Source: Erigeron canadensis (Eukaryota > Streptophyta > Magnoliopsida > Asterales > Asteraceae). Taken from it: a stretch of 64,000 nt of DNA. Position numbers and translations under genes: made by a program. Below, piece after piece: positions 57,875-64,000 of this stretch (position 1 is its first letter; each line of letters begins with the position of its first letter). The DNA is taken from contig NC_057768.1 in assembly GCF_010389155.1 (NCBI RefSeq), positions 10,910,501-10,974,500 of the forward strand, given 5' to 3'. Under the pieces are notes generated by a model that was given only the letters and a program-made list of their open reading frames with translations, made no database searches and was not told the origin of the DNA.

Positions 57875-59136
57875 GGGTAAATTACCAAAATCATACCTAA
57901 GGTTTTTTCAAAGTTACATTGGTCATACCTACAATTTAAAAATTACGCGAGGCATACCCATCGTTACCAAAAACTTACACTGACCATACCTATCACTGAC
58001 GATCGTCTGTATGGCCGTTAAGTCAACTCACGTGCCATGCATGTGAGGTATCAAAATCGTAATTTCGCGTATACTTCAAGTATCATCTGTGTAAGTTATC
58101 CTAATAAAAAATTATTAAGATATTTATATTTATATTTCATTTAATAAAGTGGGTAGATACTTTATATTTAATAATATAAAAGTTAAATTTCAGTGGTTTT
58201 TATAATTCTCAAACTTGTTATATTCACTATACACCTATAACAAAATAATAATGACATATATTATAATAAACTACATTTTAGACTCGTGTCAAATACTCGG
58301 GTTTACATTGTTATAAAGATTAGATAATATTACAATTAGTTTTAAAAATCTTATTTACTTTAGATTTTATTTATTTTTTAGTAATTAATTTTGTATTTAT
58401 ATGATAAAACGTCTAATTAAGATATATATCAGTTATTTATCATTATCTATTATATTGGATTTAATGGTTAAAAAGTATAAATTTGTGATTGAAAACAAAA
58501 AAATGTAGATTAAAATAATTATAAATTAAGTATTTAGTGAGGGTAAAAAGTGCAAATTATTGATGGAAACAAAAAAGTGTAAATTAGTGATATTTTTTAT
58601 ACAAACATTAAAGTGTAAAATATAATATTTTTATATATTTCAATAATGATTATTAGGATTTTTAATTTATAATTAAATTAATAATGACATCATTAATTTG
58701 TAATTTAAAAAATCGAGAGTTATGATTGGTTAATAAGCTATTAGGTCAGTTGTCTTTTAGTATAGATAAAGATAAATTTTTGCATCAACTATTTTTCTCA
58801 ATATATTTTTCATTAAAAAAACTATTTGTTTTTCATAATAAATTTCATATCTACCAAAATTAATAAATGAAGTATAAATAAAACTCTAAAATTCTTAATA
58901 ATTATTTTTATGATGAATTACAAGAATAATACCTGAAATATTCACGAAATTACGGTTTTGATACCTCACATGCACCGCATGTGACTCACTTAACGGCAAA
59001 ATAGACAACCGTCAGCGATAGGTATGTTCACTGTAAGTTTTTGACAACGATGGGTATGTCTCACGTAATTTATAAATTGTAGGTATGACCAGTGTAGTTT
59101 TAAACAAACCTCAGGTATGATTTTTGAAATTTACCC
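57875..59136. mobile_element. Mutator-like (MULE) non-autonomous element
   Basis: Perfect 9-bp TSD TAATTTTTA at 57866-57874 and 59137-59145. Long terminal inverted repeats (~210 bp) begin GGGTAAATT and share AATCATACCT, TACATTGGTCATACC-type and GGTATCAAAA motifs. A 9-bp TSD with long TIRs is diagnostic of MULEs. The interior (about 58090-58900) is AT-rich with no transposase; it may contain a Helitron fragment. Confidence 0.92.
58278..58767 (-). mobile_element. Possible Helitron fragment in the MULE interior
   Basis: The minus strand starts A|TCTATACTAAAAGACAACTG at 58767, a typical Helitron 5' end, and approaches CCGAGTATTTGACACGAGTCTAA at ~58280, resembling a Helitron 3' region. The 3' hairpin is weak and the A/T target rule is not met at that end. 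Confidence 0.4.
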
Positions 59137-59159
59137 TAATTTTTATAAATTGGTAGAGA

Positions 59160-59404
59160 TGTGTGTATGTCAAATTTTGGTAGTATTTTACAGTAATGAC
59201 CCTTGTCAATATATGTATGTCAAGTTTAATCTCTTTACTTTTCTTTTCATTTTTAGTTAGTTGTTAGGTCCGAAATTCTTCTTTAGTATTTGATGGGCCT
59301 CATATTTGTTTCGATTGGCTTATGTTTAATTAAGATAAGTTGTTAGGCCCTAAATTCTTCTTTAGTGTCGAAGGGTATTTTTGCCCCTTCTTTGGATGAT
59401 GCAG
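59160..59404. other. Spacer before the gypsy LTR
   Basis: Contains two copies of a TTGTTAGG(T/C)CC-AAATTCTTCTTTAGT motif near 59262 and 59340. No gene seen. Confidence 0.5.
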
Positions 59405-62093
59405 TGTAACATCCTACCGTTGGCGGAAACATGAGGTGTCATGAAAAGTATAGCACGACATGGAATTACATAAATACTGCTAAATGAAATAGAATATAAT
59501 AAATATATTCCTAAAAACATGAGTTCAAAGTCATAACAGTGCTAAAATAGCTTATTACAACCAAGTCTATAAAGAAATAATCCAAGGCATGTAGCCTTAA
59601 AGTCTGAAAATAATTAATGCAGCACTAATCTCCGAAGTCCAAGCCTAGCATAGCAGTCTTTATCCCTGATTAACCTGAGTACCTGAAAAGTATACTAAAA
59701 TGTGTCAACACAAAAATCGGTGAGTTCGTAGGTTTTATGTCAAAAGTCTAGTCAAAGAAATAAGTCTTTTATCGATTCTTTTAAGTCTAAAGAAGTAATA
59801 GTTCAATATATAACGAGCAGAGTTACGCCATAATAAGTCCAAATGTCTCAATGTATAAAAGTCCGGCCTTACGGTACCTGCCTTAGTCCAAAGTTCAAAG
59901 TCTCAAGTCTCCAATACACACAAAAAGCACGTCAATTAAGCACGTCATTAAGCACAACAACAAACACATAATCACATACATACAACAAGACAGAAGCACT
60001 TCAAATGGCATAAGTAACTCTATATGCACAGGCTCAATACTGAACATAAACAGAAATTGACAAAACTGTTTAAAAAGAACAAGTATACTTTTCACCCCAA
60101 AATATGTAAAAAGAGTGGCTACAAAACTTACCTAAAAGCAGCACAAGTATAAGTATCCTAATTCAACGTACAAGAACAAGAACAATCAGTACACCTGAAA
60201 CACGCTCAATATCTGTCCAACAGTCCTACATTGTCCACAAGTCATCCAGTAAGTACTTACTTAATTGCACAAGTCCATGTCCTATACTAGTGTCATAGGA
60301 AATGCCATTATGTCTTATCAATTGTCATAATATATATATAATAGTCATTTTGTCCTTATAAATTGTCCATGTGATATGCTTCTTTTAATGATGTCACATT
60401 CTTATCGTTTATATCTTGTCATATATTTATATGGAATGTCATTATAAAATCTGGCCCGATAAGTCATTGACTATTATTATACAAATGTACAATTTATATA
60501 GTCCATACAAAGTCTTTTTAATATATATATTTAGTCATATGTCCATATTAGATTTAATCTTTATATATATATATACATATTAATTTCATTATTATAAAAC
60601 TTGGGATTTAATTTTAAATATGGATCAATTAATTAAAATATAATTTAACTTTATTTAAAAACTTTAATTTTTGACTAAAATACCAATATAACACCCAAAC
60701 CCTAATCCATATCAATAAGCCGTCGTTGACCAAGTTTGACCGAACCAAAAACTAGATCTAACACCAAAATACAACCCAAATCCAATTTTTTTTTTGAACC
60801 AAAAGCATTTTCCGGCCAGTTTGATCGGCGTTGACCACCGTGAAAATTAAGAACAAGGCTAAGTCCCGTCATAAGAATGCACCATAACACAATTTCAAGA
60901 CTAAAAATCGCTAAATATGTCATGGATCTAAGCTAGTGCTATTTGAAAACATCCAAGACAACTCATATATTTTCTGATTTAACCAGATTTCGGATTCCAA
61001 GGGTTTTAAATCCATGTTTTCGGATCTACAATCATATATACGTATATATAATCGAAAAGTATAGAAATTTCAGAACAAAGATCTCAGATTCAAAGATTTC
61101 GGTTCAAGGTTTTCGGATTCAAGAAGATTTTGGATATATCTTTTCGGATTTAAGGATTTCTGGACCTATAGATCTTGGATCTATAGGTTTTCGGGTATGT
61201 TCATAGCCAAGAACACCAAACAATCGGAAATATATATATACATACTTAAATATTTCGGATCTAAACCCATATATTCACACTCAAAACCGATTTATACATA
61301 TCTTTGCAAAACTTTTCGGATTAATACATGAACCAACATATATATACCCAAACCGATTTATATATATACCTAAAGATGAATTTTTCAGATCTATATAGAT
61401 ATATATATATACACAGCCGAATCTATATATATAAATAAAAGAAAATTCGTGGTTATTAAGAAGAATAACCGTTTAGATTCAAATATCTAAACAAAACTTA
61501 CCCAAAAACAAAGAAAATAAAGAAGGAGATGAAAACTGGATGGTGGTTCGTGGTGGTTGTATGGTGGTCGAATTTTGGAGAGGAGAGGGGGAAAGGGGGC
61601 GGCTGAAGATAGGGAAAAGAGAGGGAGGAAGGGTGAAATGAGAGGAGGAAGGTTAGGGTTAGGAGTCTTTAGGGTTTTTGTTCTTCCATTTTGTTAACTA
61701 GACTAGCCTTTGACTTTCCTTTAAATTAGTTCGACCCGAAAATTCAAGAAGACTCAAGACCCGTAAATTTATTTTGTCGACATATTTGAATGAAACTTTT
61801 CAATAGCTTCCCAACGGTTATAAACATGACTATATTTGTTTATTAAACCTTTAATTGATTTAATTTTAAGTATTTTACTTAATTTGACATTTCCACAAGA
61901 CAACTTGTATTCCTCTTATTCTCGAGTCCACGTGCAATTTTTCTAAAGTCTAAATGCTTATAGAGCCCAAATAGAACATAAATCCATTTATTCCATTAAT
62001 AAAGTTTTAAAGTCTAACGACGTACATGAACAAAACGAACTAAAAATGACCGGAACGTGCTTCGGAAAATACGCTCAGATGACGGTTGTCACA
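59405..62093 (-). repeat. 3' LTR of the gypsy element (2.7 kb)
   Basis: Plus strand TGTAACATCC to GGTTGTCACA, 2689 bp. Long LTRs are usual in the Tekay/Del group. 60950-61260 holds degenerate short repeats with TTTCGGAT(T/C). No ORF inside is recognisable. Confidence 0.85.
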
Positions 62094-62152
62094 GCATTAC
62101 CGTTAAAAGAATTTCGTCCCAAAATTCAACTCGAACTAGTCCCATTAAATAA
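62094..62152 (-). promoter_or_regulatory. Polypurine region of the gypsy element
   Basis: The minus strand reads GGGACGAAATTC (62109-62120) a few bases upstream of the LTR start, as commonly found in plant chromoviruses. Confidence 0.65.
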
Positions 62153-62818
62153 TTAGGGGTATTTTGTCTTGAAATGATCTTCCCGTTCCCAAGTATACTC
62201 AGGCCCTCGCTTTGAATTCCATCGAACCTTGATAAGTGTATACTTGGTTTTCTTTAGTTTCCGCACCTTGCGGTCCACAATCTCTAAAGGCTCTTCAACG
62301 AAATTCAACTTATCGTCAATTCGGATCTTGTCCATAGGCACATGACGATCTTCTTCAGCTAGACATTTTCTAAGGTGAGACACATGAAATACGTCATGAA
62401 CTCCCTTAAGCTCTTCCGAAAGTCTCAATCGATAAGCTACTTCACCAACTCTTTCTAGTATCTCAAAAGGTATAAATCTAGGCCTAAGCTTTCCACTCTT
62501 GACAAATCTAACCACTCCCTTCCAAGGGGAAACCTTAAGAAGTACACGGTCTCCAACATTGAATTCTAAAGGTCTACGTCTGACGTCGGCATACTTCTTT
62601 TGTCGTTCACGTGCTAATCTAAGTCGCTCTTTAATCTGGATTATTTTGTCGGCAGTCTCTTCAATAATTTCAGGCCCAACCAATTGGCTATCGCCAAAGT
62701 CAGACCATGCGACAGGTGATTTACACTTCCGTCCATACAATGCCTTGAAAAGAGCCATATTAATACTTGCGTGATAACTATTGTTGTAAGAGAATTCTAT
62801 CAAATGTAGATGATCATC
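62153..62818 (-). pseudogene. pol: Gypsy integrase C-terminus with chromodomain
   Basis: Reading from the stop at 62819: [13 protein letters not shown] and [13 protein letters not shown] (end of the integrase core), [17 protein letters not shown] (GPF/GPY-type module), [11 protein letters not shown], and the chromodomain motif [18 protein letters not shown] before the end. Chromodomains of this lineage are thought to steer integration to methylated chromatin. 216 codons are open from an internal Met, but it is severed from the integrase core by a TGA. Confidence 0.88.
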
Positions 62819-63538
62819 TCAGTTACCACCAAAATCTAAGATACAGGCCCCCAACATGTCTTCTAGAGTCTGAATCGTACGTTCACTCTGACCATCAGTT
62901 TGAGGATGGTACGTCGTACTCATGTCTATCCTAGTCCCAAAGGCCTTCTGAAACCCTCGCCAAAATTGAGAATTAAAGCGAGTATCTCTGTCTGAAATAA
63001 TCAAAACTGGTACGCCATGTTTCGATACGACTTCCCTTACATACTTCCTCACCAATTTCTCTGTGGGATCTTTTTCACGAATGGCTAAGAAATGAGCAGA
63101 CTTTGTCAATCTATCGACGATCGCCCATATCATATCATGACCTTCCTTCGTCCTAGGTAGTTTGGTAATGAAATCCATAGTTATGTTCTCCCACTTCCAT
63201 TCAGGAATTTCCGGTTGTCTGAGTAATCTCGCAGGCTTTTGATGTTCCGCTTTCACCTGTAGACATGTCAAGCATCGACTTACAAACTCAGCAACATCTT
63301 TCTTCATGCCAGGCCACCAATATAATTCACGCAAATCATAGTACATCTTGTCGGTACCCGGTTGTACCGAATACCTTGTATTATGAGCTTCGTTCAATAT
63401 CAATGTTCGTAAATCACCAGTTGAAGGAACCCATAGTCTGTCCACGAAATACAAGCCGTCATCGTCTATTCTATCCAAATGTTGTTCCATTCCTCGTAGT
63501 TCCTTCTTAAGAAGATCTTTATCGCCAACAACCACCAA
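62819..63538 (-). pseudogene. pol: Gypsy integrase zinc finger and core
   Basis: Contains EAHNTRYSVQPGTDKMYYDL with CLTC, the HHCC finger in which the second His is Gln (usual form HPG). Core catalytic residues: D in TMDFITKLP, D in ISDRDTRF and E in DGQSERTIQTLEDML. It ends at TGA 62819-62821 in place of the Trp expected in GGNWDDHL. A further stop near 63540 separates it from RNase H. Confidence 0.88.
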
Positions 63539-63546
63539 TTGTGCTT

Positions 63547-64000
<454 letters not shown>

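Larger units (their letters stand above)
57595..59159 (-). mobile_element. Second Helitron of the same family, split by a MULE
   Basis: The minus strand begins A|TCTCTACC (59159) and ends with the palindromic CCGCCGCATTGCGCGG then ATACCATGCTAG|T at 57595: a proper CTAG end and an A/T target. Removing the MULE and its TSD leaves about 294 bp, co-linear with 57179-57497 in reverse orientation. The two copies lie tail to tail, 97 bp apart. Confidence 0.75.

Noticed and set aside
60943..61206. 87-codon ORF in the gypsy LTR
   Set aside because: It is made of degenerate TTTCGGAT repeats within the LTR; no domain.

Overview
This is plant nuclear DNA. It holds one intron-rich plant gene (an MLO-family membrane protein with canonical GT-AG introns) and is otherwise almost entirely transposons: Ty1/copia Sireviruses, Ty3/gypsy, hAT-like, MULE, Helitron and MITE remnants. 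AT-rich intergenic DNA, initiator-tRNA-Met primer sites and the style of the Sirevirus ORFs suggest a eudicot, possibly Asteraceae; that family assignment is recognition, not proof.

Layout. 1-1659: intron or 5' flank of the MLO gene, carrying a non-autonomous hAT element with a palindromic MITE nested in it. 1660-4705: fourteen MLO exons, + strand, open to the stop; the first coding exon lies outside the window or is lost. 6140-10748: a truncated minus-strand copia element flanked by a ~350-bp direct duplication. 10904-11622: a solo LTR with a perfect 5-bp TSD. 12180-57011: a degenerate AACCG-rich (hAT-like) element split by about 44 kb of nested Sireviruses. 57179-59159: two Helitrons of one family, tail to tail, one split by a MULE with a perfect 9-bp TSD. 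59405-64000: 3' LTR and pol end of a minus-strand chromoviral gypsy element that runs out of the window.

The nest has three levels. An outer minus-strand Sirevirus with an extra env-like ORF (12396-56498) is split inside that ORF by a plus-strand Sirevirus (15281-45736, TSD GAAGT). That one is split inside its integrase by a second minus-strand Sirevirus (21224-39793, TSD TGGGC). The outer element also records an older nested insertion resolved by LTR-LTR recombination, leaving a 5' LTR-gag stub and a chimeric 3' LTR.

The innermost element holds a 100-N gap flanked by two near-identical ~6-kb copies (25277-31368 and 31469-37500). This looks like an unmerged contig overlap, so many frameshifts there are probably sequence errors.

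Best biological leads: a regularly spaced array of TQT/VQVD motifs in the plus-strand Sirevirus Gag extension, matching LC8 (dynein light chain) docking motifs; four hairpin repeats with compensatory changes in its 3' noncoding RNA; and a palindrome with compensatory change at the U3 end of the minus-strand Sirevirus LTRs. No element looks intact.
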